Positions 53,324 through 63,564 are shown, counted from the first letter of the stretch. The stretch is DNA of 64,000 nt from an uncultured Pelagibacteraceae bacterium (GCA_902527635.1 CABZPS010000001.1:22117-86116); one strand, 5' to 3'. A program made the numbers and translations. Notes: generated by a model from the sequence alone, not told the origin.

Positions 53324-53932
53324 TTAATTTTTTTTAATTCTTAAATTATCGACCAATAAAATACTTGCGATTACATTTTCCACATCTAAAATTTCATTTG
53401 CTTCTTTGATAACAGCATCCTTTTCATCAGTTGTTAATGCTATACCATATATATAAATTTTTTTCTTATAAGTATCTATTTGATAATTGGTTGCTTTTAT
53501 TGTGTCGTTAAATATCAATGCTGTCCTTAATTGTGATGTAATCAGTATGTCTTTAGCAGATTGTTGAAAATTAAATTCCTCTTTAATCTTTAAATCATTT
53601 TTAACAGACCTTACTCCTTGAGTTTCCCATGCAAGCTTAGTTAATTTAAGTTTTTCTTCTGGATCATCAACTTTACCAGTTACAAATATTCTACCATCTA
53701 TAACTTTTGTTTTTACTGATAAAAAATAATTTTTGTTAGTTAATAAAATTCGTGTACTTAAATTCTTTTGCATTATTGAGTCATCTATTTGAGTGCCAAG
53801 AGATCTTGGGTCTATGGCAACACTCACACCAGTTCCAAATATTCCAGTCGAAGATACCCCTACGCATCCGGTAAAAATTATTCCAATCAAAAAAATAAAT
53901 ATAATTTTAGCTTTCATTCTTGATATCAACAC
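53324..53932 (-). CDS. BON-domain lipoprotein
   Basis: Lipobox FTGCVG; two BON repeats (KTKVIDGRIFVTGKVDDPEEKLKLTKLAWETQGVRSVKNDL). Confidence 0.85.
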   Translation of the reverse strand: MLISRMKAKIIFIFLIGIIFTGCVGVSSTGIFGTGVSVAIDPRSLGTQIDDSIMQKNLSTRILLTNKNYFLSVKTKVIDGRIFVTGKVDDPEEKLKLTKLAWETQGVRSVKNDLKIKEEFNFQQSAKDILITSQLRTALIFNDTIKATNYQIDTYKKKIYIYGIALTTDEKDAVIKEANEILDVENVIASILLVDNLRIKKN

Positions 53933-54767
53933 AATATTTATAAATTATCTTTTTTGAAACTGGATTAATTTCATGGACAATGTCTGTGATTTCTTTAATG
54001 CTTAGCTTATTTATCATCTTTTTAATAGTTCTTCTATCTGATTCACTTAATTCATGCGAATTTTTTTTATTTAATTTCTCTGAAATTACAATTGTTAATT
54101 CTCCCTTTAAATTTTTCTCAAAAGGTTTTAATTCATCAATATCTAATCTAATAAATTCCTCGTATAATTTTGACATTTCTCTACAAATTAAAATTTTTCT
54201 ACCTGAAAATTCCTTTTTTATAAAAGGTATTATCTTATTAATTTTTTTAGCCGAAATGAAAAAAATTATGGAGCTATCTAATTTTTTTGTGCTTTCCAAG
54301 ATTTTCAATATTTCATTATTTTTTTCAGGAAAAAAACCATAGAAAAAAAATTTATCTGAAAATCCACTTGCCGACAACGCTGTTATAACTGCTGAAGGAC
54401 CCGGTAACGGAATAATTTCAATTTCATTTTTTACACATTCTTTTATTAATAGGCATCCAGGGTCTGAGATGTTTGGTGTTCCAGCATCTGAGATCATAGA
54501 AATTGTTGAGCCATTTTTTAATAAATCAATGACTTTTGATAAGTTTTTTTTTTCATTAAATTTATGATTTGAAACTAATTCGACATTTATTTTATACTTA
54601 TTCAATAAATTTTTTGAAACCCTAGTGTCCTCACATAATATGAAATCAGATTTCCTTAAGGTTTCTAGGGCTCTAAAAGTAATATCATTTAAATTACCTA
54701 TTGGGGTTGGGACTAAATATAAGCCTTTTTTAAATTCTTTGTTCGTTGTTTTAGAATTTACAATCAT
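53907..54767 (-). CDS. rsmI: 16S rRNA 2'-O-ribose C1402 methyltransferase
   Basis: KGLYLVPTPIGNLNDITFRAL, DTRVSKNLL, SDAGTPNISDPG; start moved from 54794 to MIVNSKT. Confidence 0.94.
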   Translation of the reverse strand: MIVNSKTTNKEFKKGLYLVPTPIGNLNDITFRALETLRKSDFILCEDTRVSKNLLNKYKINVELVSNHKFNEKKNLSKVIDLLKNGSTISMISDAGTPNISDPGCLLIKECVKNEIEIIPLPGPSAVITALSASGFSDKFFFYGFFPEKNNEILKILESTKKLDSSIIFFISAKKINKIIPFIKKEFSGRKILICREMSKLYEEFIRLDIDELKPFEKNLKGELTIVISEKLNKKNSHELSESDRRTIKKMINKLSIKEITDIVHEINPVSKKIIYKYCVDIKNES

Positions 54768-54797
54768 ATTTATGTATAAATAATATAATATCATTAA

Positions 54798-55958
54798 ATG
54801 TTTGAAATTTTTAAAATAATTTTAATTAGTTTGACTATTGCTTTATTCATTTCAAAATTTGGACACTCCGACGAAGAAAAAATCAAGATAGGTTTATTAG
54901 TTCCAATGTCAGGTGAAAATAATAAGTTAGGGCAATCAATTATAAAATCGACGAGATTGGCTCTTAAAGATATTGGCACTAACAAAATAGAGATATACCC
55001 AAAAGACACTGGTTCAAGTTCTACTAAAACATTTCAGTCAGCTCTTGAGCTAAAAAAGTTGGGTGTGAAAATTATAATTGGACCTGTTTATTTTGAAAAT
55101 CTTGAGTATTTAAATGAGATGGATGATATTATTTTTTTATCGCTTACTAATAAAACAGAAGGTTTGCCTAGTAACGTTATAAGTAGTGGAGTAAATTCTG
55201 TTTCACAGTTGAATGCAATAAAAAAATTTGTAGAGCTTAATGAATTAAAAAAAACTATTTTATTAACTCCTGACCTTAATTATAAAAATGAAATTAAAAG
55301 GGCAATAGGAAAATCGAAATTAAAAATATCAAAGCATTATATTTATAATATTGAACCTACAAAACTTACACAACAAATTGAAGAAATAACAAATTATAAA
55401 ACGAGAAAACAAAATTTAATTAATGAGATAAAAAAAGTTGAATTATCTAACATAGATGAAGAAATAAAAAAAAGAAAAATAGAAAAATTGAGTAAAAAAT
55501 ATACCATTGGAAATGTGAATTTCGATTCTTTAATCATCTCTGATTTTAACGAAAGTTTAAAAAGTGTGATTACTTCGTTTTTATATACTGATGTATCTCC
55601 AGAGGAAAAATATTTTATTACACTAAATCAGTGGTTTGACGAAAGTTTACTCTCTGAAAGAAATATTCAACCCCTATATTATCCTTCAATCAATAAAAAA
55701 AATTTTGATAACTTTTCAATGAAATTCTCAGAATTTTATAATGAAAAACCTAATCATTTATCACTACTTAGTTATGATCTTATTGGACTGATTTATTACT
55801 TGTCTTTAAAAGCTGACTTGTCTGATGCCAAGGTAATATTTAAGAAACAAAATTCTTTTAAAGGTAAAATTGGAATTTTTGATATAAAAGATAACAAGAT
55901 AAATCATAGATTAAATTTTTATTTAATCCAAGACGGATCCCTTAAAGAAATTTTTTAA
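54798..55958 (+). CDS. Periplasmic-binding-protein-like PBP activator (LpoA-like)
   Basis: KIGLLVPMSGENNKLGQSIIKSTRLALKDIGTNKIEIYPKDTGSS; next to rsmI. Confidence 0.75.
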   Translation: MFEIFKIILISLTIALFISKFGHSDEEKIKIGLLVPMSGENNKLGQSIIKSTRLALKDIGTNKIEIYPKDTGSSSTKTFQSALELKKLGVKIIIGPVYFENLEYLNEMDDIIFLSLTNKTEGLPSNVISSGVNSVSQLNAIKKFVELNELKKTILLTPDLNYKNEIKRAIGKSKLKISKHYIYNIEPTKLTQQIEEITNYKTRKQNLINEIKKVELSNIDEEIKKRKIEKLSKKYTIGNVNFDSLIISDFNESLKSVITSFLYTDVSPEEKYFITLNQWFDESLLSERNIQPLYYPSINKKNFDNFSMKFSEFYNEKPNHLSLLSYDLIGLIYYLSLKADLSDAKVIFKKQNSFKGKIGIFDIKDNKINHRLNFYLIQDGSLKEIF

Positions 55959-56540
55959 TTTTTTGAAGGCTTTGGAACGATGATCCATTTTATATTTTTT
56001 AGAAAAAGGCATTTGACCAAAGGTTTTCTTCTCATTTATTGGAATGAATATTGGATCATAACCAAAACCATTTCTTCCCTTAGCTTTACAAGCAATTCTT
56101 CCCTCTACTTTACCTATAACACATACTAAATTTTTGTTTAAATAACTTATCGAAAGAGCACAAATGAACCTTGCACTAATCTTTTTTTTTTTCCAATTTT
56201 TATCTTTCTTATTTAATTCCTTGAAAACTTTTTTTATTGCAATTTTAAAATCTTTATTCTTTCCAGCCCACCTAGCAGAATAAATACCAGGTTTTTTATC
56301 TAAAATATCAATCTCAAGGCCAGAATCATCCGCTATACAAACTAAATTTGTTTTTTTTGAAAAATATTTAGACTTTATAATTGAATTTTCCTCAAAAGTT
56401 TTGCCATTTTCCTTGGGACTTTTAAGCTTAAAGTTAATTGTCGAAAAAATCTTTATATAATCTGGAAGTAAATTCTTAATTTCCCTTAATTTTCCTTTGT
56501 TATTGCTGCCAACTAATATTTTTTTTATTTTTTTATTCAC
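55923..56540 (-). CDS. rdgB: XTP/dITP diphosphatase (RdgB/HAM1), apparent GTG start
   Basis: ILVGSNNKGKLREI, ADDSGLEIDIL, GRNGFGYDPIF. Confidence 0.93.
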   Translation of the reverse strand: MNKKIKKILVGSNNKGKLREIKNLLPDYIKIFSTINFKLKSPKENGKTFEENSIIKSKYFSKKTNLVCIADDSGLEIDILDKKPGIYSARWAGKNKDFKIAIKKVFKELNKKDKNWKKKKISARFICALSISYLNKNLVCVIGKVEGRIACKAKGRNGFGYDPIFIPINEKKTFGQMPFSKKYKMDHRSKAFKKLKNFFKGSVLD

Positions 56541-56541
56541 A

Positions 56542-56560
56542 TCTAGAAATTCTAGAATTC
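56542..56560. promoter_or_regulatory. Nested inverted repeats in the rdgB-grpE divergent intergenic region
   Basis: TCTAGAA-A-TTCTAGA (56542-56556) overlapping the perfect palindrome AATTCTAGAATT (56549-56560). Confidence 0.45.
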
Positions 56561-56578
56561 CTTACCATATATCTACAT

Positions 56579-57211
56579 ATGGAAAAAGAAGAAAACAAAA
56601 CTACCTCCGACAATCAAGAGGTAAAAGAACACTTAGATGATAACAAGACTGACCGACCAGAAGATAAAGAAATTAAAAAAGAGAATGATAAAGAGGAAAA
56701 ATCACTAGAAGAAAAAATTATTGAGCTTGAAGATAAACTAGCGAGGACTTTTGCAGAAATGGAAAATCAAAGAAGAAGGTTCGAAAAAGAAAAGATAGAT
56801 GCTTTTGAGTATGGAGGTTATTCTTTTGCAAAAGAAGCATTGAACTTGATCGATAATTTAGAAAGATCAAAAAATATTCTGGAAAATGATGAAAAATTAA
56901 AAAATACTGAAGCTTTAAAAATAACTTTGGATCATTTTGATATAATATATAAGGATATATTCTCTATTTTTAGTAAAAATAACATTTCAGTTATAGAAAG
57001 TATAAATAAAAAGCTTGATCCAAATCTTCATCAAGCAATGATGGAAATAGAGGATGACAATAAAGAGCCCGGGACAATTATACAAGAAATACAAAAAGGA
57101 TTTATGTTGAAAGATCGACTATTAAGACCCTCTTTAGTTGGTGTTGCAAAAAAAACAACTGAAAAAAACGAAAAAACTGAAGAAAATAAAGAAAATTTAG
57201 AGGATAAATAA
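56579..57211 (+). CDS. grpE: Nucleotide exchange factor GrpE
   Basis: RTFAEMENQRRRFEKEK...LNLIDNLERS...VIESINKKLDPNLHQAMMEIE. Confidence 0.93.
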   Translation: MEKEENKTTSDNQEVKEHLDDNKTDRPEDKEIKKENDKEEKSLEEKIIELEDKLARTFAEMENQRRRFEKEKIDAFEYGGYSFAKEALNLIDNLERSKNILENDEKLKNTEALKITLDHFDIIYKDIFSIFSKNNISVIESINKKLDPNLHQAMMEIEDDNKEPGTIIQEIQKGFMLKDRLLRPSLVGVAKKTTEKNEKTEENKENLEDK

Positions 57212-57271
57212 TGTTTTATACAACTTGTAGATTTAAAATTAACACTTATATGATTTTTTGAGGATTTAATT

Positions 57272-59200
57272 ATGAGTAAAATAATAGGAATTGATCTTGG
57301 TACTACTAACTCATGTGTTGCGATCATGGAAGGTAGCCAAGCTAAAGTTTTAGAAAATACAGAAGGGGCGAGAACCACACCCTCTGTTGTAGCTTTCACT
57401 GATGAAAATGAAAAATTAATCGGCCAACCTGCTAAAAGACAAGCAGTAACCAATCCCGAAAATACAATATTTGCAGTAAAAAGGTTAATCGGAAGAAATT
57501 TCGAAGATCCAACTGTAAAAAAAGATGTTGAGACTGCACCTTTTAAAATTATTAATTCCGAAAAGGGTGATGCATGGATAGAAGCAAAAGGGCAAAAGTA
57601 CTCACCATCTCAAATATCAGCGTTTATTTTACAGAAGATGAAGGAAACTGCTGAAAAATATTTAGGGCAAGCGGTTACCAAAGCTGTTATTACAGTTCCA
57701 GCTTACTTTAATGATGCACAAAGACAAGCTACAAAAGATGCTGGTAAAATTGCAGGGTTAGAAGTTTTAAGAATTATTAATGAACCAACTGCAGCTTCAT
57801 TAGCTTATGGTTTAGACAAAAAACAAAATAAAAAGATTGCCGTATATGATCTGGGTGGTGGAACATTTGATGTTTCAATACTTGAGCTTGGAGATGGTGT
57901 CTTTGAGGTAAAATCTACAAACGGTGATACCTTTTTAGGTGGGGAAGATTTTGATAATACAATTGTCGAATATTTGATTAATGAATTTAAAAAAGATAAT
58001 GGTATCGATCTGAAATCGGATAAACTTGCATTACAAAGATTAAAAGAAGCTGCTGAAAAAGCAAAGATTGAACTTTCATCTGCAGAACAAACAGATATAA
58101 ATTTGCCTTTTATAACAGCAGATAAAACTGGACCAAAACATATAAACCTCAAAATGACGAGAGCAAAGCTAGAAGCTTTAGTTGAAGATTTAATAGCCAA
58201 AACAATGCCTCCATGCAAAACAGCTTTAAAAGACGCGGGTATATCTGCCAATGAAGTTGACGAAGTTGTTATGGTTGGTGGTATGACTAGGATGCCAAAA
58301 GTAATTGAGGAAGTTAAAAACTTTTTTGGTAAAGATCCAAATAAAAGTGTTAATCCTGATGAGGTAGTAGCTATGGGAGCTGCTATTCAAGCTGGTGTAT
58401 TGCAAGGAGATGTTAAAGATGTTCTTTTATTAGATGTAACGCCTCTATCATTAGGTATTGAGACATTGGGTGGAGTTTCTACAAAGCTAATAGATAAAAA
58501 TACTACAATTCCAACAAAGAAAAGTCAGGTTTTTTCAACTGCAGAAGATAACCAACCTGCTGTCTCTATCAGAGTTCTTCAGGGTGAAAGAGAAATGGCG
58601 ACAGATAATAAGTTACTAGGCAATTTTGAATTAGTTGGTATTGCTCCAGCACCAAGAGGTGTACCTCAAATTGAGGTAACATTTGATATTGACGCTAATG
58701 GAATTGTAAATGTTTCTGCAAAAGACAAAGGAACTGGTAAAGAACAAAAGATCCAAATTCAGGCCTCAGGAGGATTAAGTGAGGCAGAAATAGAGAAAAT
58801 GGTTAAAGAAGCTGAAGCAAATAAAGAAGCTGACAAAAAGAAAAGGGAGTCAGTAGATGTAAGAAATCAGGCAGATACTTTAATTCACTCAACTGAGAAA
58901 AATTTAAAAGAACATGGCTCAAAAATATCTGATGTCGATAAAAAAGCTATTGAGGACTCTTCAGCGGCACTTAAAGAATCTTTGAAAAGTGATAACACAG
59001 AAGAAATCAAGAAAAAAAATGAAGCTTTAGTTCAAGCCTCTATGAAGCTTGGAGAAGCTATCTATAAATCACAACAAAATGCTAAACCAGAATCTAACAA
59101 AGATGACGGTAAAGATGATGATAAAGGAAAAAAAGACGATAATGTTGTTGATGCGGATTTTGAGGAAGTAAAAGACGAGAATAAAGAAAAAAGCGCTTAA
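57272..59200 (+). CDS. dnaK: Chaperone DnaK
   Basis: [57 protein letters not shown]. Confidence 0.98.
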   Translation: MSKIIGIDLGTTNSCVAIMEGSQAKVLENTEGARTTPSVVAFTDENEKLIGQPAKRQAVTNPENTIFAVKRLIGRNFEDPTVKKDVETAPFKIINSEKGDAWIEAKGQKYSPSQISAFILQKMKETAEKYLGQAVTKAVITVPAYFNDAQRQATKDAGKIAGLEVLRIINEPTAASLAYGLDKKQNKKIAVYDLGGGTFDVSILELGDGVFEVKSTNGDTFLGGEDFDNTIVEYLINEFKKDNGIDLKSDKLALQRLKEAAEKAKIELSSAEQTDINLPFITADKTGPKHINLKMTRAKLEALVEDLIAKTMPPCKTALKDAGISANEVDEVVMVGGMTRMPKVIEEVKNFFGKDPNKSVNPDEVVAMGAAIQAGVLQGDVKDVLLLDVTPLSLGIETLGGVSTKLIDKNTTIPTKKSQVFSTAEDNQPAVSIRVLQGEREMATDNKLLGNFELVGIAPAPRGVPQIEVTFDIDANGIVNVSAKDKGTGKEQKIQIQASGGLSEAEIEKMVKEAEANKEADKKKRESVDVRNQADTLIHSTEKNLKEHGSKISDVDKKAIEDSSAALKESLKSDNTEEIKKKNEALVQASMKLGEAIYKSQQNAKPESNKDDGKDDDKGKKDDNVVDADFEEVKDENKEKSA

Positions 59201-59227
59201 CTGACATCTATTTGTCTAAGTTAATAA

Positions 59228-60358
59228 ATGGCCAAAAGAGATTATTATGATGTCCTGGGCGTTAATAAAAATGCTTCACCTGAAGAGTTAAAATCAGCTT
59301 ATAGGAAACTTGCTGTAAAATATCATCCTGACAAAAACCCCGGAAACAAGACCGCTGAGGATAAATTTAAAGAGGCAAGCGAAGCTTATGGCGTTTTATC
59401 AGATAAATCCAAAAAAGAAAATTATGATAACTTTGGTCATGCTGCCTTTGAAAATGGGGGAGGAAAAGGTGGCTTTAGCGGTTTCGGTGGTTTTAGTAGC
59501 GCTGATTTCTCAGATATATTTGAGGATTTCTTTGGTGATTTTGGCGGTGGGAGAAGAGGCTCGAGAAGAAACTCAAATAATAGAGGTTCAGATTTAAGAT
59601 ATGATTTATCTATAACACTTGAAGAAGCTTATATTGGAAAGAAACAAAATATTCAATTTTCATCATCTGAAAAATGTAACTCATGTAAAGGTAGTGGGTC
59701 TAAAGCAGGATACAGTCCTGATAGATGTACTTATTGTGGAGGAAACGGTCGTGTGAGAACAAATCAGGGATTTTTTACTGTTCAACAAACCTGCCCTCAA
59801 TGTGCAGGAAGTGGTGAGGAAATAACTAATCCATGTAATGATTGTAATGGTCAAGGAAACAAGCAAACCTCAAAAAAATTATCTGTAACAATACCTAAAG
59901 GTGTTGATGACGGTACAAGAATAAGACTTGCTGGTAAAGGTGAGGCGGGAACAAGAGGAGGAACAAGTGGAGACTTGTACATATTTGTTAATATCAAATC
60001 TCACGAACTTTTCAAAAGATCTGAGGTTAATTTATTTTTTGAATTTCCAATCTCGATAGCAGATGCAGCTCTTGGAACTACAATAGAGATACCAACAATT
60101 GATGGAAAAAAAGCTAAAATAAAAATACCAGATGGAACACAAAGTGGTAAACAATTTAGACTTAAGGGTAAAGGAATGCCTTTCATGCGTAGAAGTGACT
60201 TTGGTGATCTTTATGTGCAGGTAAAAACGGAAGTTCCTGTTTCCCTTAATAAAGAACAAAAAGAATTACTTGAAAAATTTAGAAAAATTGAAAATGAAAA
60301 ATCTAATCCTAGTATCAAAAAATTTTTTCAAAAAGCTAAGGAATTTTGGAACAATTAA
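59228..60358 (+). CDS. dnaJ: Chaperone DnaJ
   Basis: J domain with HPD, Gly/Phe region, four CxxCxGxG zinc motifs. Confidence 0.98.
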   Translation: MAKRDYYDVLGVNKNASPEELKSAYRKLAVKYHPDKNPGNKTAEDKFKEASEAYGVLSDKSKKENYDNFGHAAFENGGGKGGFSGFGGFSSADFSDIFEDFFGDFGGGRRGSRRNSNNRGSDLRYDLSITLEEAYIGKKQNIQFSSSEKCNSCKGSGSKAGYSPDRCTYCGGNGRVRTNQGFFTVQQTCPQCAGSGEEITNPCNDCNGQGNKQTSKKLSVTIPKGVDDGTRIRLAGKGEAGTRGGTSGDLYIFVNIKSHELFKRSEVNLFFEFPISIADAALGTTIEIPTIDGKKAKIKIPDGTQSGKQFRLKGKGMPFMRRSDFGDLYVQVKTEVPVSLNKEQKELLEKFRKIENEKSNPSIKKFFQKAKEFWNN

Positions 60359-60361
60359 AAA

Positions 60362-60532
60362 ATGGGTTTAGAAGAAATTATACCCGCAATCGCTTTGGTT
60401 GCTATACTGATACTGATACTACCTGAATTTATAAGCACTAACATAAAAAAAAATCGATTGCTTAAAAATCTATCTATTTGGGGTATTATTGTTTTATTAC
60501 TTATGGTACTTCTTTATTTCGTCTTCAAATGA
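60362..60532 (+). CDS. 56-aa small membrane protein
   Basis: MGLEEIIPAIALVAILILILPEFISTNIKKNRLLKNLSIWGIIVLLLMVLLYFVFK; two TM helices; ATGA overlap with dapB. Confidence 0.65.
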   Translation: MGLEEIIPAIALVAILILILPEFISTNIKKNRLLKNLSIWGIIVLLLMVLLYFVFK

Positions 60533-61305
60533 AAAAGATTAATTTAGCTGTAACTGGGTGTTTGGGAAGAATGGGGCAACAGATAATTAAATCTGTCAAA
60601 TCAAATAAAAAATTTAAGTTAGTAGCTGTAACCGAAAATAAAAAAACTAATAAAAAGCTTCAAGGTTTAAAAATTTTAAAAAATAATTTAGAAGTTTTTA
60701 AGAAAACAAATCTCATTATAGATTTTACAATCCCAAAATGTACGATGGAAATATTAAAAATTGCTTTAAAATTGAAGAAGAGAGTAGTTATTGGTACTAC
60801 TGGTTTTACAGTAAAAGAAGAAAGTTTAATTAAAAAATTCTCAAAAAAAATACCAATTTTAAAAGCAGGAAATATGAGTTTAGGTATAAATCTGCTGATG
60901 TACCTAACAGAAATAACCTCAAAATCACTAGGAGATAATTTCAAAAGTAAAATATTTGAAATACATCATAAACACAAAAAAGATTATCCTTCAGGAACTG
61001 CTTTGATGCTTGGAAAAGGAATTGCAGATGGGAAAAAAAGAAAATTATATAACTTAATTGGAAAAAAGTACCTAAACAAAAAAACTTTCCCATATGGAAA
61101 AAAAATCAATTTCAATTCAATTAGAAAAGGTGAGATAATAGGTGAACATGAAGTTAGATTTTCAAGTGGAAAAGAAATAGTGACATTAAATCACGAGGCT
61201 TTCGATAGAGCTTTATATTCTGAGGGTGCATTATTTGCTGGTGAATGGTTAATGAATAGAAAACCAGGTCTTTACTCAATGCGAGATCTTATGAATTTCA
61301 AGTGA
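60529..61305 (+). CDS. dapB: 4-hydroxy-tetrahydrodipicolinate reductase
   Basis: MKKINLAVTGCLGRMGQQI, IGTTGF, IFEIHHKHKKDYPSGTAL; start moved from 60478 to 60529. Confidence 0.95.
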   Translation: MKKINLAVTGCLGRMGQQIIKSVKSNKKFKLVAVTENKKTNKKLQGLKILKNNLEVFKKTNLIIDFTIPKCTMEILKIALKLKKRVVIGTTGFTVKEESLIKKFSKKIPILKAGNMSLGINLLMYLTEITSKSLGDNFKSKIFEIHHKHKKDYPSGTALMLGKGIADGKKRKLYNLIGKKYLNKKTFPYGKKINFNSIRKGEIIGEHEVRFSSGKEIVTLNHEAFDRALYSEGALFAGEWLMNRKPGLYSMRDLMNFK

Positions 61306-61958
61306 TGACTGAAATTCAAAGAGCAAGAATTATTTTAAAACATCTTAATAAAATATATCCAAATATTAAAGTTCCACTTAAAAGCCGTAATGTATTTACA
61401 TTATTAATTTCTGTTTTACTATCCGCACAATGTACCGATGTGAATGTTAATAATGTTACAAGAAATATTTATCCAAAATATTATAAACCAAGTCACTTTT
61501 TAAAATTAGGAAGGAAAAAAATTGAAAAGCTCATAAAAAAGATTGGTATTTTTAGAATAAAGGCAAAAAGTATATACAATCTTTGTGGTATATTAGAAAA
61601 AAATTATAATGGCAAAGTTCCAAAAACATTTGAAGATTTAGAGCAACTACCAGGTGTAGGTCATAAAACGGCCAGTGTGGTTATGTCGCAAGGATTTGGC
61701 TATCCGGCATTTCCAGTTGATACTCACATTCATAGATTAGCTCAAAGATGGGGACTGACTAACGGAAAGAACGTTGTTCAAACTGAAAAGGATTTAAAAA
61801 GATTATTTCCAAAAAAATATTGGAACAAACTTCATTTACAAATTATTTACTACGGAAGAGAATATTGTAAAGCACGAGATTGTTATGGATTAGCTTGTAA
61901 AATATGCTCTAGTTGTTATCCTAATAGAAAAAAACCAATCAAAACAAAAAAGGCATAA
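61302..61958 (+). CDS. nth: Endonuclease III
   Basis: LLSAQCTDVNVN, LEQLPGVGHKTASVVMSQGFG, VDTHIHRLAQRWG, C-terminal CX6CX2CX5C-like Fe-S loop. Confidence 0.96.
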   Translation: MMTEIQRARIILKHLNKIYPNIKVPLKSRNVFTLLISVLLSAQCTDVNVNNVTRNIYPKYYKPSHFLKLGRKKIEKLIKKIGIFRIKAKSIYNLCGILEKNYNGKVPKTFEDLEQLPGVGHKTASVVMSQGFGYPAFPVDTHIHRLAQRWGLTNGKNVVQTEKDLKRLFPKKYWNKLHLQIIYYGREYCKARDCYGLACKICSSCYPNRKKPIKTKKA

Positions 61959-62888
61959 ATGAAAGTCTTAGGTATAGGAAATGCTATTGTTGATGTGATC
62001 TGTAAAGTGAATGATGATTTTTTATTAAAAAACAATCTTACTAAAGGACTAATGAAGCTAATATTTCATGAAAATGAATTTTCAAATTTATTATTAGATT
62101 TGAAAATTGAAAAAACTATTTCAGGAGGTTCGGTTGCAAACTCGATAGTAGGTTTATCACAATTAAAAAATGATGTTGGTTTTATTGGTAAAATATCTGA
62201 TGATAATTTTGGTGCAAAATATGAGGAAGGTTTAAAAAAAGAAAATGTAAATTTTCTTTATACAAAAAAAAGAGAGACTCTTCCTACAGGAACGTGTTTA
62301 ATTCTAATTACTCCTGACTCAGAGAGAACTATGTGTACTTTTTTAGGCACCGCAGGAAAAATAAATAAGTACGATTTAGATGTTAACACAATAAAAGAGA
62401 GTGAATTAATCTTTTTAGAGGGTTATTTGTGGGATAAAGGAGAGCCCAAAGAAGCTTTTGAAAAAGCTATCAAGTTATCAAATAAAACGGCGATGTCTTT
62501 ATCTGATAAATTTTGTGTCGATAGACATAAAACAAATTTTTTAAAATTAGTAAAAAATGACTTAGATTTAGTTTTTGCAAATGAAGGTGAAATAACCTCC
62601 TTAATTGATGCTACAAATTTTGGTGAGGTAATTTCTTTTTGCAAAGAGCTGAAAAAACATTTAATCATAACTAGAGGCGAAAAAGGTGCAATCTCAATTT
62701 ATAGAGACGAAGTAGCAGAAATCAGTGCCAAAAAAGATCTAAAAATTGTAGATCTTACAGGTGCAGGAGATTTATTTGCATCTGGATACTTACACGGATT
62801 TATTAACAAATTTTCTCAAAAAGAGTGCTTAGTAAAAGCAACAGAAATGTCCTCAAAAATAATACAACAGATTGGGGCTCGAATTTAG
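61959..62888 (+). CDS. PfkB-family carbohydrate/adenosine kinase
   Basis: GNAIVDVICKV, SGGSVANSIVGLSQL, LTGAGDLFASGYLHG. Confidence 0.92.
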   Translation: MKVLGIGNAIVDVICKVNDDFLLKNNLTKGLMKLIFHENEFSNLLLDLKIEKTISGGSVANSIVGLSQLKNDVGFIGKISDDNFGAKYEEGLKKENVNFLYTKKRETLPTGTCLILITPDSERTMCTFLGTAGKINKYDLDVNTIKESELIFLEGYLWDKGEPKEAFEKAIKLSNKTAMSLSDKFCVDRHKTNFLKLVKNDLDLVFANEGEITSLIDATNFGEVISFCKELKKHLIITRGEKGAISIYRDEVAEISAKKDLKIVDLTGAGDLFASGYLHGFINKFSQKECLVKATEMSSKIIQQIGARI

Positions 62889-63007
62889 ACTTTTTTTATT
62901 CTTTTAAAGCTTCCTTTACCTTTTTTTGGTTTTATTACTCTTGGCTTAAATTTTTTAGTAAAAAGTTCTTTAGCAAATTTATTTTTTTTTTGAAATTTGG
63001 TAACCAT
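62885..63007 (-). CDS. 40-aa ArfA-like ribosome rescue factor candidate
   Basis: MVTKFQKKNKFAKELFTKKFKPRVIKPKKGKGSFKRIKKV; resembles the ArfA core (N-P-L-A..LF..RV...KKGKGSYxRK). Confidence 0.65.
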   Translation of the reverse strand: MVTKFQKKNKFAKELFTKKFKPRVIKPKKGKGSFKRIKKV

Positions 63008-63551
63008 TTTTCATACTAATTATTAAATTATCATCAAAAAACTTCTCTTTAATTTTTTTTCTCAACCTATGAATATGGGTTTCTACAGTATGAGTTTCTA
63101 ATTTAGATTGATATCCCCAAACTTTTTCTTGTAATTCATTTACTCTGATTGGTAGTTTATTTTTGGATAGGAAGATAATTGTATCTATTTCCTTCTCGGT
63201 TAACTTAAGTTTTTGATTTTCTAGAATCATCTCTCTAGAATTTATATTAATTATATATTGACCAACATTTATATTAGATTGTTTGATGAAATTTTTTTTT
63301 AAAAACTCAACGTTTATCTTTTCTAAAAGTTTTGTAAATTTAATTGGAAAACTATCAATTAAAATCAAATTAGGTAGATTTGAATTCCTCTTGTTAGATA
63401 AAACAAGAAAGTGATCATAATCTCTGAATTCTACATTTAAGATTTCTTTTTTTGTAAAACTAGTAATTTTAAAATTTAGATATTCCTCTATTTCTTTAAA
63501 AATATCATATAGTGTGGGTAATTCATAAATAAACAAAGTTTTATTATTCAT
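62979..63551 (-). CDS. OmpR/PhoB-type winged-helix DNA-binding protein with a degenerate receiver-like N-terminus
   Basis: LTEKEIDTIIFLSKNKLPIRVNELQEKVWGYQSKLETHTVETHIHRLRKKIKEKF; start moved from 63587 to MNNKTLF. Confidence 0.85.
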   Translation of the reverse strand: MNNKTLFIYELPTLYDIFKEIEEYLNFKITSFTKKEILNVEFRDYDHFLVLSNKRNSNLPNLILIDSFPIKFTKLLEKINVEFLKKNFIKQSNINVGQYIININSREMILENQKLKLTEKEIDTIIFLSKNKLPIRVNELQEKVWGYQSKLETHTVETHIHRLRKKIKEKFFDDNLIISMKNGYQISKKK

Positions 63552-63564
63552 ATATAAATACAAT

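Noticed and set aside
56542-56560. Resemblance of GAA/TTC blocks to the eukaryotic heat-shock element
   Set aside because: Block spacing does not match nGAAnnTTCn, and HSF is not bacterial; retained only as an unexplained palindrome.
57212-57271. Sigma-32-like promoter before dnaK (ACTTGTAG...CACTTATAT)
   Set aside because: Only a partial match to CTTGAAA-N11-14-CCCATNT; too weak in such AT-rich sequence.
57805-58251. 148-aa minus-strand ORF inside dnaK
   Set aside because: Antisense shadow of a highly conserved gene; no start signals or family resemblance.
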